A stretch of 19,091 nucleotides of DNA, from NCBI GenBank assembly GCA_910584095.1, contig CAJTYU010000037.1, positions 1 through 19,091 of the forward strand. The letters run 5' to 3'. The notes beneath the pieces were generated by a model. That model had not been told where the DNA came from and did no database searches. It worked only from the letters and a program-made list of their open reading frames with translations. The position numbers and the translations under genes are program-made. Numbering within the stretch: position 1 is the stretch's first letter; the number at the start of each line of letters is the position of its first letter. Source of the DNA: an uncultured Dorea sp. GTDB taxonomy: Bacteria > Bacillota > Clostridia > Lachnospirales > Lachnospiraceae. Positions 5,878 to 14,111 of the stretch are shown one piece after another.

Positions 5878-8800
5878 CTAAATTCTAAAATCATCCTCTT
5901 TCAGAATAATGCGGTCAGAATCATCGGTTCCCTTACCGAACACTCTTCTGGCAAAATGCTTCACATTCGCCTTCTTAGAATGTTCAATCGCCTCATCCAT
6001 AATTTCCTTTACTTCAGCGACTGTCACCGAATGATCTTCTCTCTGCATCACATCTATCCGGCTGTACAGCGCAAGAATGCCCATTTCATCCAATTTGTAA
6101 CCGCTTTCCTTTGCATAAGTCTGCCCGAAGGTCACCAGCTCGTCATTGATAAATGCTGGGAGTTCAAGCCTGGAAGTAAACTTCTTCTTAAAAGATGGAT
6201 TGGCCGTAAATATCCTCTCCAGCGGTTTCTTCTGATCCTCTAGAACCACCAGCAATTCGCCGGTCTTTTTCTCCAGCAAACGATTAAGCTCCTTTATTGT
6301 CCTAGTATTCAGTTTACCCGCTTTCTCAATAATGATCGCGCCGCCCCGAAGCTTCTGAATGATACTGGTAAGTTCTTTCTTATTCAAGGATTCGCCTGTA
6401 ACGATAGCCACCTTGCCCTGCTTGAGATTTCTCTGCTTCTGAATCGCTTTCACAATATCAACCGCAAGCACTGTTTTTCCGGAACCCTTCTGCCCCATAA
6501 CAATAATATTGCCTGTTCTGGAAGTTCCTTCTCTCCTCTCTCTGCGGTCATTATCCAAAACCTCCACAATCTGCTCGCTCATGCCGCGTACCGGTACAAA
6601 ATAAGAAAACAGCTTCTTCTGCTCCTCTGTAAGACCGGCGCGGAGTCCGATCTCACTAGTTGCACTTAGGTCGTATCGTCCGGTTACCACAAAACCTGTG
6701 TCAAACGGCATACCGCCCTTCCCCTTCTTAATCCTCTTCTGGATCTCTTCTTCGGTCGGCTCTTCGATTGTAAGTTCTTCTGGTTTTTCCAGCGTCTTCT
6801 TCGCTTTCGGCGCTGTCGGAAGCTTTTCTTCAGGCTTCTCTTCTAATTTTATTGGTTTCTTCTTCCTTACTGGTTTAACCGGTTCCGGTTCTTCTGCTGC
6901 AGGAATTTCTTCCTCCAAAACCGCCTCCTCTTCAATTGCATCCGCTAAGGTTTCCTCTTCAAAATCGTCTTCGTCGAAATCATCCCAATCGCCGTCATAG
7001 GTCTCTTCATCATAATTTCCTACATAATCCTCTTCAAAGTCATCTTCATCGGTCTCCGTGTATGATTCCTCTGGTTCGCCCCCATGCTCTTCCATATGAG
7101 ACGCACCCTCGGATTTATCTTCTGCGGCTTCCTCATAAGATTCATCCTCAAATTCAGCCGCTGCCATTTCCTCATAGGATGCTTCTTCAAATTCAGCTTC
7201 CGCGGCTTCGTCCTCATAAGCGTCATCCTTAACCTCATCTTCTACGGCTTCCTCATAGGTTTCCTCTTCGTCCCCATTAGATTCAGCTTCACCCGCTTCC
7301 AATTCCTCCATCAGCCTTCTCAAATCTTCCGTCATGCCGGTAGACTCCTGAAGTTCCTCCTGATCGGCAAAAAAGTCCTCCAGATCATTATCCTCGTCTT
7401 CATAGGAATCTTCCGCCTCTTCATAGGATTCATCCTCGAATTTATCAGCTTCCGCTTCTTCATATGACTCATCTTCGAACTCGTCAGCTGCCGCCTCTTC
7501 ATATGACTCGTCTTCAAACTCATCGGCTTCCGCTTCTTCATATGACTCATCTTCGAACTCGTCAATTACTGTCTCTTCATATGATTCGTCCTCAAACTCA
7601 TCCTCTCCCAGCGCCGCGTCAATCGCTGCGGTTTCTTCCTCCTGCTGTCTCGTTTGGTCATCATCTAAATTCTGCGCTGTTTTTCCTGCCGCAAGACGTT
7701 CCAAGAAACGTTCCTCTTCCTCCGCTTTTAAGATAGCCTGTCTGCGTTCCTCCTCCGCCTTCTGTTCTGCAAGAATACGCTCTTCCTCTGCTTTTCTGGC
7801 CGCAAGTCTTCTCTTCTCTTCCGCAGCCCTCATCTCTGCATGGCGCCGGGCTTCTTCTGCCGCCCTCTGCTGCTTCTCAATACGGCGCGCTTCCTCCTCC
7901 CGCCGTTTCTCCGCTTCAAGTTTCTCCTTTACCCGGGCTTCTTCGTCTCTTTTCCTCTGACTGTCAATTGCTTTCGCGTTCTCTCTCTGCTTAGCTTCCC
8001 ACTCCATCAGAATCTCTTCAATCTTCATCTGTCCCGTGATGCGCAGATCCTCATCTCTCTTGTCAATCGCTTTCGTCTTCGGCTCAAGATCAATTCCATT
8101 TGCCACGGCAAATCCATTGCGGAGCGCTTCGGCCAGAGTCGCCCCTTTCACTGTCTGGCGGATATTTACCGTTCCGCTCTTCTTAGGCTCCGGTTCTGCC
8201 GCCGCTTCTTCCGGCGCCGTTCTATCCGTTTTTGCGGCGCCTGCCGGTTCTTCTTCCTCGTCAGCCTCCGCCATCACCGGCTTCATATCCGGGTTTGTCG
8301 CATCCGATATCCTGCCGCCCACAGAACTCATCATTCTGGCAACAATATCCTCCACCGACTCCCCTTCTGCTGAAGCCGCCGGCGATGCGTCCGCGGCCTC
8401 CTCCGGTCCTTCCGGTGTAAGACCGAAAGATACTCCTATTCCTTTCTTCTGGCTTTCATACCTCTCCTGCTGCAGCGGTGTCAGCGGCTTATACTTCATC
8501 TTAAGCTCCATAGCCTGATATACATACTTACCTTCGCTAAACCATAAGATCAGATCATCACACTCTTCCAGACATTCTGCAGTCATTCCTGCCTGGTCAT
8601 ATAATCTTGCAAGCTCATACGCCCATTTTTCAATATATTCTGCCTTCTTAAAATCCTCCAGAGCATCAATCTGTTCAGCCAGCGGCGCCCTTCGTGCTTT
8701 CAAAATCTTATACTTCAAAATATACTGATTCGGATCCTTCGGAGCCAGCTTTACAAACTCCTCATAGCAATCCGACGCCTCTTCAATATCATTAATCTTC

Positions 8801-9054
8801 AGCGCCAGCGCACCCAGACGATATACGGTCTTTCTGCTGTTCGGCGCGCGGTCGTAGGCCATAAACAACACGTCCCGGCTCTTCTGAAACTCCCCGTTAT
8901 ACTCGTATATCTCACTCACACTGTTAAGTATAGATGGATTCTTGACACGTTTCCAGTCGATCGTATCTGCAATCTCCATCGCCTTTTTGTAACGCTTATG
9001 CTCCATATGTTCGAGCATTTGCTCTGTCTTTACCCTATATTCATATTTATCCAA
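5878..9054 (-). CDS. Mosaic protein: TPR-like N-terminus, charged helix, acidic repeats, C-terminal CbxX/SpoVK-like AAA domain
   Basis: Numbering counts from an upstream GTG at 9063 (1061 residues); the preferred start is TTG at 9054 (1058 residues) because GAGGTG lies 6 bases before it, while the GTG has no binding site. Residues 45-200 are helical and TPR-like. Residues 352-458 form a long highly charged Arg/Glu/Ala helix (coiled coil or single helix). Residues 488-735 are extremely acidic, with 13-residue repeats of the type DEFEDESYEEAEA. A Pro/Lys/Glu linker follows. Residues 783-1061 are an AAA-like domain with intact Walker A GQKGSGKT (857-864). The Walker B position reads AIIIEK (909-914) instead of the usual hhhhDE, and the arginine-finger region NPSFKKKF (955-962) has Lys where CbxX relatives have Arg. 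No signal peptide or membrane helix. Function unknown; a nucleotide-binding scaffold is my inference. It has its own promoter and terminator. Confidence 0.85.
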   Translation of the reverse strand: MDKYEYRVKTEQMLEHMEHKRYKKAMEIADTIDWKRVKNPSILNSVSEIYEYNGEFQKSRDVLFMAYDRAPNSRKTVYRLGALALKINDIEEASDCYEEFVKLAPKDPNQYILKYKILKARRAPLAEQIDALEDFKKAEYIEKWAYELARLYDQAGMTAECLEECDDLILWFSEGKYVYQAMELKMKYKPLTPLQQERYESQKKGIGVSFGLTPEGPEEAADASPAASAEGESVEDIVARMMSSVGGRISDATNPDMKPVMAEADEEEEPAGAAKTDRTAPEEAAAEPEPKKSGTVNIRQTVKGATLAEALRNGFAVANGIDLEPKTKAIDKRDEDLRITGQMKIEEILMEWEAKQRENAKAIDSQRKRDEEARVKEKLEAEKRREEEARRIEKQQRAAEEARRHAEMRAAEEKRRLAARKAEEERILAEQKAEEERRQAILKAEEEERFLERLAAGKTAQNLDDDQTRQQEEETAAIDAALGEDEFEDESYEETVIDEFEDESYEEAEADEFEDESYEEAAADEFEDESYEEAEADKFEDESYEEAEDSYEDEDNDLEDFFADQEELQESTGMTEDLRRLMEELEAGEAESNGDEEETYEEAVEDEVKDDAYEDEAAEAEFEEASYEEMAAAEFEDESYEEAAEDKSEGASHMEEHGGEPEESYTETDEDDFEEDYVGNYDEETYDGDWDDFDEDDFEEETLADAIEEEAVLEEEIPAAEEPEPVKPVRKKKPIKLEEKPEEKLPTAPKAKKTLEKPEELTIEEPTEEEIQKRIKKGKGGMPFDTGFVVTGRYDLSATSEIGLRAGLTEEQKKLFSYFVPVRGMSEQIVEVLDNDRRERREGTSRTGNIIVMGQKGSGKTVLAVDIVKAIQKQRNLKQGKVAIVTGESLNKKELTSIIQKLRGGAIIIEKAGKLNTRTIKELNRLLEKKTGELLVVLEDQKKPLERIFTANPSFKKKFTSRLELPAFINDELVTFGQTYAKESGYKLDEMGILALYSRIDVMQREDHSVTVAEVKEIMDEAIEHSKKANVKHFARRVFGKGTDDSDRIILKEDDFRI
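7134..7260 (-). repeat. Degenerate second block of 39-base coding repeats
   Basis: Within the mosaic gene, units beginning at 7134 and 7173 are again 39 bases apart and encode variants such as EFEEASYEEMAA and EFEDESYEEAAE. Further partial units begin near 7214 and 7254 with small length changes. They look like older, drifted copies of the block at 7422-7616. Confidence 0.7.
7422..7616 (-). repeat. Five tandem 39-base repeats encoding a 13-residue acidic motif
   Basis: Units begin at 7422, 7461, 7500, 7539 and 7578, exactly 39 bases apart, each starting CATA(T/G)GA(C/T)TC or close to it on the plus strand. Translated on the minus strand they give variants of DEFEDESYEEAEA. The multiple of three keeps the frame, so copy number can change without breaking the protein. 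Confidence 0.95.
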
Positions 9055-9114
9055 TGTTCTCACCTCAAAAATGTTTCAATTGCTTATTAATTATGATGTC
9101 TTATGGCTTATTCA

Positions 9115-9143
9115 AGTTTAACATATGGTGTATACATTGTCAA
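9115..9143 (-). promoter_or_regulatory. Promoter of the mosaic AAA-like gene
   Basis: On the minus strand a perfect -35 TTGACA (9138-9143) is 17 bases from TAAACT (9115-9120, four of six), which is preceded by TGT and so has an extended -10. The leader is about 50 nt. The -35 lies only about 20 bases beyond the stop codon of the beta-propeller gene. Confidence 0.72.
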
Positions 9144-9161
9144 AATAATCGGATTAAAATA

Positions 9162-11090
9162 TTACAAAATAATATCGTCAACCTTTTTATAGTCTTCCAT
9201 GCTGTATGCTTCGATGATATTGCCCTTCACCACATAAAGCGTCGTATCAATATAGACTCCCCGCGCCGTCTGGTAACCGTTTCCATTTACCGTTTCATCC
9301 ATCAGACATTCAAATCCCTTCTTCTCATCATAGGAAAAGACATAATAGCTTTCTCCGTCTCCGCTATTTGCAGAAAATCCGATGATATTCTTCTTCATAT
9401 CAATCAGCGCCGCCCGGTAGTCGTACATTACGTCTGCGCTGTACACATTTTTCATCACATATTTCTGGACTTCCTTCACATCTGTATTGTCGCTGATATC
9501 AAACATGGACAGCTTCACGCCGTTTGTGGTAAATCCATCCTCGTCCACATCCATGCCAATTCCAAAAAGCAGCCCCTCTCCATAGAAATGCAGATACTCT
9601 GAAAATCCCGGTATCTTCAGCTCCCCGATAATCTCCGGCTTCTTGGGATCTGAAAAATCTACGGAAAACAGCGGGTCTGTCTCCCTGTAGGTCACAAAGT
9701 ACCCTACATCTCCCATAAGTCTTGCCGAATACACTCTTTCGTCTTCCGCAAGCCCCTCGATCGAGCCGACCTTTTTCAGTTTATCATCCAGAACATAAAC
9801 ACTGTTGGTCTCCTTCTCAGTCGTAATCACCCGCAAATATCCTTTATATTCATCAATACAGAATGAATCGTGGATATATCCTCCTACTAAGCCCGAAGCC
9901 TCCGCTCGAAGCTCCCCGTCCTGATAGGAAAGCCTGCGGATCATGGTGTCTCCGGTATACCATGAACGATCCTCATACCAGTAAATATTCTTATTGCTGA
10001 CATACAAATTTCCTCCGTCGGTGAAAATTGCCTTGCTGTCCTTCTCTTCATCCGGCTTCTCCATGTCCACGGAGCCGATTACCGCATACATATACGCAGT
10101 CTTTGTGGCCGGCATATAAATGTCCTTCCCCGGAAGCACCGAACCATTGATCAGTGGAATATACTCCTCCACAGCCCTCGGTTCAATGCCGGAAGCCGTA
10201 TCTACCGTGTATTGGCTAAACAGATACAGGTGCCCCTCCGACATGCGGGACGAAGTGTAATAGCCGCTCTGCGTCACCTCTCCCAGCTTCTTCGGTTTCA
10301 CCGGGTCAGACACATCATAAGTAGCCGCAAAGGTATTCGCACTGCTCATATACCAGCCGTTTTTCGTTTTCTCTTCCCGGAAAATCTCTCCCGTCAGCAC
10401 CAGCTTGCCGGAATTAACATAAAACTCTCGAATGGAATACGTATCCTCCAGCTTCACCTGGGCTGCTTCCTTCAAACCATCCTTTGTATCTACTACCACG
10501 ACGGCCTTTCCATTGTCCCGCAGCGTATAGAGATAGCGCCCGTCCGTCTTCACCACGTCCGCTTCGTCCACACCTTCCTGCCGCACGTTTGTCTCAGAAT
10601 GGTCCGCCGAAGCCGTCTCAGGAACTGCCGCGTTCATCGTCTTTGCTTCTGATGCAGTCCACTGGGGCGCCGCAGCGCTGTCTGCTGCCATATCCGAAAC
10701 CGACTCCTCCTTTATCATAGCTCCTTCTCCGCTGCCATACTCCCACGCATTCATCTCCTCTATACGAGCCTGCAGATATTCGTATACATCCTCATAATCC
10801 TCAGCCGTCTCAAAACCGGAGCTGCGCAAGGTATCCGTCTCTGTCCCCGCCTGGGCATCTCCCCTTCCTTCCCTGTCATAACCGCCTTCCTTTGTCATAC
10901 CGTAAGCAAGGCCGCACGCCAAAATACAGCAGGCAGCAGCCGCGGCCATATAAGCCTTCTTCCATACAAATTTTTTCGGCCTGTCTTTCAACAGCTTCTC
11001 AATCTCTTTTGGCTCCAGAGACTCCGGTACATTCACAGCTTCTGATTCTTTTTTCATCTGATTTATAAATTCCTGCTCTTTCTTATTCAT
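9162..11090 (-). CDS. Membrane-anchored beta-propeller protein, probable anti-sigma partner
   Basis: A 642-residue type II membrane protein. Residues 1-46 are cytoplasmic and carry VPESLEPKEIEKLL, a motif common at the start of clostridial anti-sigma proteins. One membrane helix spans about 47-64. Residues 65-160 are a polar low-complexity linker. From about 165 to the end is a repeated beta-rich domain opening with SETNVRQEGVDEADVVKTDG, the hallmark of the secreted beta-propeller family I know as PF09826; blades recur as DVSDP, DFSDP and DISDN segments followed by lysine. ATG with AAGGAGA 8 bases upstream. It starts 17 bases after the ECF sigma gene, the usual layout of a sigma/anti-sigma pair. 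Anti-sigma activity is inferred from layout and topology. What the propeller binds outside the cell is unknown. No clear terminator follows. Confidence 0.85.
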   Translation of the reverse strand: MNKKEQEFINQMKKESEAVNVPESLEPKEIEKLLKDRPKKFVWKKAYMAAAAACCILACGLAYGMTKEGGYDREGRGDAQAGTETDTLRSSGFETAEDYEDVYEYLQARIEEMNAWEYGSGEGAMIKEESVSDMAADSAAAPQWTASEAKTMNAAVPETASADHSETNVRQEGVDEADVVKTDGRYLYTLRDNGKAVVVVDTKDGLKEAAQVKLEDTYSIREFYVNSGKLVLTGEIFREEKTKNGWYMSSANTFAATYDVSDPVKPKKLGEVTQSGYYTSSRMSEGHLYLFSQYTVDTASGIEPRAVEEYIPLINGSVLPGKDIYMPATKTAYMYAVIGSVDMEKPDEEKDSKAIFTDGGNLYVSNKNIYWYEDRSWYTGDTMIRRLSYQDGELRAEASGLVGGYIHDSFCIDEYKGYLRVITTEKETNSVYVLDDKLKKVGSIEGLAEDERVYSARLMGDVGYFVTYRETDPLFSVDFSDPKKPEIIGELKIPGFSEYLHFYGEGLLFGIGMDVDEDGFTTNGVKLSMFDISDNTDVKEVQKYVMKNVYSADVMYDYRAALIDMKKNIIGFSANSGDGESYYVFSYDEKKGFECLMDETVNGNGYQTARGVYIDTTLYVVKGNIIEAYSMEDYKKVDDIIL

Positions 11091-11107
11091 CGTACAAGTC
11101 TCCTTTC

Positions 11108-11620
11108 CTAATAATATGCCGCCTGCCCGGCCGCTGCACGGGGTTCCAAAATCACGCTCATCTTCGCAAGCGCGCGGCTTCTCTTAGATCTCACCGTCCC
11201 GCCTTTGAGCCTCAGCATCCGGCCGATCTCGCCGCTCTGATACCCGCCAAACACAGAAAGCCCCACAATCATCTGTTCCTCCTCCGAAAGTACCGCAAAA
11301 GCACGGCGCACATCCATATTCATCTCCATACTGTCCTCCGCCGCTTCTGTCCGCTCAAGAAATTCTGCCTCGCTCACTATTTTCTTCTTTGCCGCTGCCG
11401 CAAGCTTCTTTTTACATACACGGGAAAGTATCGTAAACATCCAGCTCTTAAAGGCGTCCTCCCTGCGAAGAGAAGACACATGCTCATACCCATGTATAAC
11501 CGCCTCGCTCACCGCGTCCTCCGCGTCCTGAGGATTTCGCATCATGCACAGGGCAAAGCGGTACAAGTCTTTATAAATCCCTTCATACATACCGGCAAAT
11601 TTTTCTGCGTCACACTTCAT
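11108..11620 (-). CDS. ECF-type RNA polymerase sigma factor
   Basis: A 170-residue sigma-70 family protein with only regions 2 and 4, as in ECF factors. Region 2 is about residues 10-75 (YRFALCMMRNPQDAEDAVSE, then FKSWMFTILSR), and region 4 about 103-155 (LSEEEQMIVGLSVFGGYQSG followed by EIGRMLRLKGGTVRSKRSRA), with a recognisable helix-turn-helix. It would direct RNA polymerase to a small set of promoters when its membrane partner releases it. ATG with AGGAGGG 5 bases upstream. The beta-propeller gene follows 17 bases later. A candidate self-activated promoter lies 50-80 bases upstream of the start codon. The short linker and the Ala-rich tail (residues 158-170) are unremarkable. I cannot assign it to a numbered ECF group. 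Confidence 0.93.
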   Translation of the reverse strand: MKCDAEKFAGMYEGIYKDLYRFALCMMRNPQDAEDAVSEAVIHGYEHVSSLRREDAFKSWMFTILSRVCKKKLAAAAKKKIVSEAEFLERTEAAEDSMEMNMDVRRAFAVLSEEEQMIVGLSVFGGYQSGEIGRMLRLKGGTVRSKRSRALAKMSVILEPRAAAGQAAYY

Positions 11621-11654
11621 CCTATCCCTCCTTTACATCGGGAAATCATCACAC

Positions 11655-11702
11655 AAGAGTACTCTTTATATATAAGAGCCTCCTCACGCCTCATCTGTTG
11701 CA
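11655..11702 (-). promoter_or_regulatory. Candidate autoregulatory ECF promoter and palindrome
   Basis: On the minus strand TGCAAC (11697-11702) is followed after 17 bases by GCTCTTATA (11671-11679). An AAC-type -35 with a CGTC/GCTC-type -10 is the general form of firmicute ECF promoters, so it may be driven by the sigma factor it precedes. Just downstream is a perfect 12-base palindrome AAGAGTACTCTT (11655-11666). A housekeeping promoter using TATATA here has no good -35. Confidence 0.45.
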
Positions 11703-11711
11703 TAAAATTTG

Positions 11712-11758
11712 AAAAACAATAGCATTTCACCAATAATTATTATTGCGAAATGCTATTG
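11712..11758 (-). terminator. Intrinsic terminator after the aconitase-family gene
   Basis: A long stem is made from CAATAGCATTTC and GAAATGCTATTG, extended inside by CAATAAT/ATTATTG, and followed on the minus strand by TTTTT. It lies between the hydratase stop (11775) and the sigma-factor promoter, so the two units are insulated. Confidence 0.95.
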
Positions 11759-11774
11759 ATACTAATTATATTAT

Positions 11775-14054
11775 TTATCCTTTATAGTAATTGATCAGGC
11801 ATCCTTTCAGGATAATCTCCCGCTCTACATCCGTCAAATCTCCGAGAGTCAGCGTAAGTTCCTTGATCTCATCTCCAATCACATACGCCCTGACGGCCTC
11901 CGCCTTTTTCTCCACAGCCTTCCTCACATAGGGAATAAAAATATAATCCCCATTTTTAAAGCTCAGATGCTCATGGTCTTCCTCCGTTACAAACGGAAGC
12001 ATGCCCCAGTTGATCAGGTTAGAGCGGTATCTCTTGGTGGCGTATTCATTGGCAATATTCGCCCAGCCTCCAAGCACCTTCTGACAGGAAGCCGCCTGCT
12101 CCCTTGCAGAGCCGTCTCCTGGCTTCACCGCAAAGATCGTGCTTCCGATTCCCAGATTGCCGCGCTTCACGCCTTCAAACTTCTCATGGATCTTATCCAT
12201 AACCGGATTTAATTCTTCAAGCACGCCTCTCGGACAGGTATCTGCCTCAATCGCTTTCTGCGCCTTCTGCACTTCCTTGGCCCGTCCCACATAAGCCGGA
12301 TCCTTTCTCGACAGGGCAAATTCTGCCAGCCCCAGCGGATTGGAACGGTAAGAGGACGTCTCGCCAGATGGAATCAGCTCGTCCGTGGTAGTCACCGGAT
12401 CATGGATCTCCGATACCACTTTCAGGATCAGGTTCTCCGGCAGGGCCGGCATCGCCGGCCAATCCTTAATATTCGGCCCGAATTTGATCTCCACGGTCGG
12501 GTCCGCCGCGCCCTTACTGTCAAAGACGCGGTTCGCATAGATTCTTCCGTCAAAATGATACTTCGGCCCCGTATATTCCACATCCATCGCCGTAGCCGGA
12601 ATCAGGAAGCCTTTGTTCGCCGCGGTAGCCGCAATCGACCGGGCGTCCATCAGCGCTACGGAAGAAATCTGGCCGTTCTGCAGCTTCGAGCCCTCCCGGT
12701 TCGGGAAATTCCTGGTAGAATGGCGGATCGAGAACGCATTATTCGCCGGAGTATCCCCCGCTCCAAAACATGGTCCGCAGAACGCCGTCTTCACGATTGC
12801 GCCGGATGCCATCAGATCTGCTGCCGCGCCGTTCTTCACCATCTCCATATAAATCGGCGTACTTGCCGGATATACGCTAAAGGTAAATTCATCCGAACCG
12901 ATATACCTGCCCCGGATGATGTCCGCCGCCGCACAGATATTTTCAAATCCGCCTCCGGCACAGCCTGCAATCAGGCCCTGATCCACGTATAATTTTCCAT
13001 CCACAATCTTACTCTGCAGGGAATACTCCACCGCGCCGTCCAAGCTCACAAGCGCCTTCTTCTCCACATCGCGGAGGATATCCGCAAGATTCTCATTTAC
13101 CTCGTCGATAGTATACACGTTCGACGGATGGAACGGCATAGCGATCATCGGTCTGATCTCACTTAAGTTCACATAGACCATACCGTCATAATAGGTAACC
13201 GCTCCCGGACTCAGCTCCTTATAGTCCTCTGCCCGGCCATGGATTTCATAAAATTCCCGGATCTTCTCATCCGTCTTCCAGATCGAAGACAGGCAGGTGG
13301 TCTCCGTCGTCATGACATCAATGCCAATCCGGAAATCCGCGCTCAGCTTCTCCACACCCGGTCCTACAAATTCCATCACCTTATTATTCACATAACCGTT
13401 TCCAAAGGTGGCCCCGATAATCGCCAGCGCCACATCCTGAGGTCCTACGCCCTTTATGGGCTCGCCGTCTAGGTAAATGCCGATCACGCCCGGCATCTTA
13501 ATGTCATAAGTCTTATTCAGAAGCTGTTTTACAAGTTCCGGTCCGCCCTCGCCCATGGCCATGGTTCCCAGCGCACCGTAGCGGGTATGACTGTCGGAGC
13601 CAAGGATCATCCTGCCGCCGCCCGCCAGCATCTCCCGCGCATACTGATGGATCACCGCCTGATGAGGCGGAACATATACGCCGCCATACTTTTTCGCGCA
13701 GCTCAAGCCAAACATATGGTCATCCTCGTTAATCGTGCCGCCTACCGCGCACAAGGAATTATGGCAATTGGTCAGCACATAGGGAATCGGGAATTTCTCA
13801 AGTCCCGAAGCTCTTGCCGTCTGTATAATTCCCACAAATGTAATGTCGTGGGAGGTCAGTTTATCAAATTTAATCTGCAGTCGCTCCATATTCCCAGAGG
13901 TATTATGCTCCTTTAAAATGCCGTAAGCCATAGTCTGCTTCGCCGCTTCTTCCTTGGAAACTGCTCCTTGAGCCTTCGCCTCTGCCTCCCGGATATCCTC
14001 CACGATTTCCCTGCCGTTTATAAGATATACGCCTTTATCATAAAGCTTTATCAT
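11775..14054 (-). CDS. Aconitase-family hydratase (YbhJ-like)
   Basis: A 759-residue protein with the whole aconitase fold: three Fe-S domains then the swivel domain. Cluster cysteines are C366 (IAGCAGG) and C427/C430 (FCGPC), so a [4Fe-4S] centre is expected. Conserved active-site parts are D154-S-H-T, the arginine pair R449/R454 (RNFPNRE), TTDELIPSG in the swivel linker (557-565), and S650 with R652 (GSARE), matching Ser642 and Arg644 of mitochondrial aconitase. Two differences: Ser643 is replaced by A651, and the Asp100-His101 pair reads C97-H98. Length and these features fit the E. coli YbhJ group rather than AcnA or AcnB. A dehydration/rehydration of a tricarboxylate or related hydroxy-acid is likely; citrate is not assured. 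ATG preceded by AGGAGG. A diacid-type regulator gene lies directly upstream. Confidence 0.88.
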   Translation of the reverse strand: MIKLYDKGVYLINGREIVEDIREAEAKAQGAVSKEEAAKQTMAYGILKEHNTSGNMERLQIKFDKLTSHDITFVGIIQTARASGLEKFPIPYVLTNCHNSLCAVGGTINEDDHMFGLSCAKKYGGVYVPPHQAVIHQYAREMLAGGGRMILGSDSHTRYGALGTMAMGEGGPELVKQLLNKTYDIKMPGVIGIYLDGEPIKGVGPQDVALAIIGATFGNGYVNNKVMEFVGPGVEKLSADFRIGIDVMTTETTCLSSIWKTDEKIREFYEIHGRAEDYKELSPGAVTYYDGMVYVNLSEIRPMIAMPFHPSNVYTIDEVNENLADILRDVEKKALVSLDGAVEYSLQSKIVDGKLYVDQGLIAGCAGGGFENICAAADIIRGRYIGSDEFTFSVYPASTPIYMEMVKNGAAADLMASGAIVKTAFCGPCFGAGDTPANNAFSIRHSTRNFPNREGSKLQNGQISSVALMDARSIAATAANKGFLIPATAMDVEYTGPKYHFDGRIYANRVFDSKGAADPTVEIKFGPNIKDWPAMPALPENLILKVVSEIHDPVTTTDELIPSGETSSYRSNPLGLAEFALSRKDPAYVGRAKEVQKAQKAIEADTCPRGVLEELNPVMDKIHEKFEGVKRGNLGIGSTIFAVKPGDGSAREQAASCQKVLGGWANIANEYATKRYRSNLINWGMLPFVTEEDHEHLSFKNGDYIFIPYVRKAVEKKAEAVRAYVIGDEIKELTLTLGDLTDVEREIILKGCLINYYKG

Positions 14055-14097
14055 TTCATTCTCCTCCTGATAATCTGCTACTGTTCACGTTCCGCAT

Positions 14098-14103
14098 ATT
14101 ATA
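14098..14103 (-). promoter_or_regulatory. -10 element of the hydratase gene
   Basis: A perfect TATAAT on the minus strand, about 44 bases before the start codon. The position for the -35 (14121-14126, TGCGGC) falls inside the terminator stem of the upstream gene and does not match consensus, so the promoter may need an activator. Confidence 0.5.
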
Positions 14104-14111
14104 GTACCAGA

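Noticed and set aside
7422..7616. Repeat block considered as a CRISPR array
   Set aside because: The 39-base units are head-to-tail with no unique spacers and encode an in-frame protein repeat.
7840..8518. Long open frames on the plus strand opposite the mosaic gene
   Set aside because: They lie opposite a highly charged, biased-composition coding region, lack ribosome binding sites, and give Arg/Leu/Phe-rich or Ser/Ala-rich translations without domain features.
9054..9602. 182-codon plus-strand open frame across the end of the beta-propeller gene
   Set aside because: It overlaps a supported gene and its promoter region antisense; the translation is His/Ile-rich and has no family signature.
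12402..12992. 196-codon plus-strand open frame opposite the hydratase
   Set aside because: It is antisense to a strongly supported gene, is Arg/His-rich and has no recognisable domain or start signal.
11775..14054. Calling the hydratase a housekeeping aconitase (AcnA)
   Set aside because: Length, the Cys-His and Ser-Ala substitutions and overall pattern fit the YbhJ-like group better; no other TCA-cycle gene is next to it.
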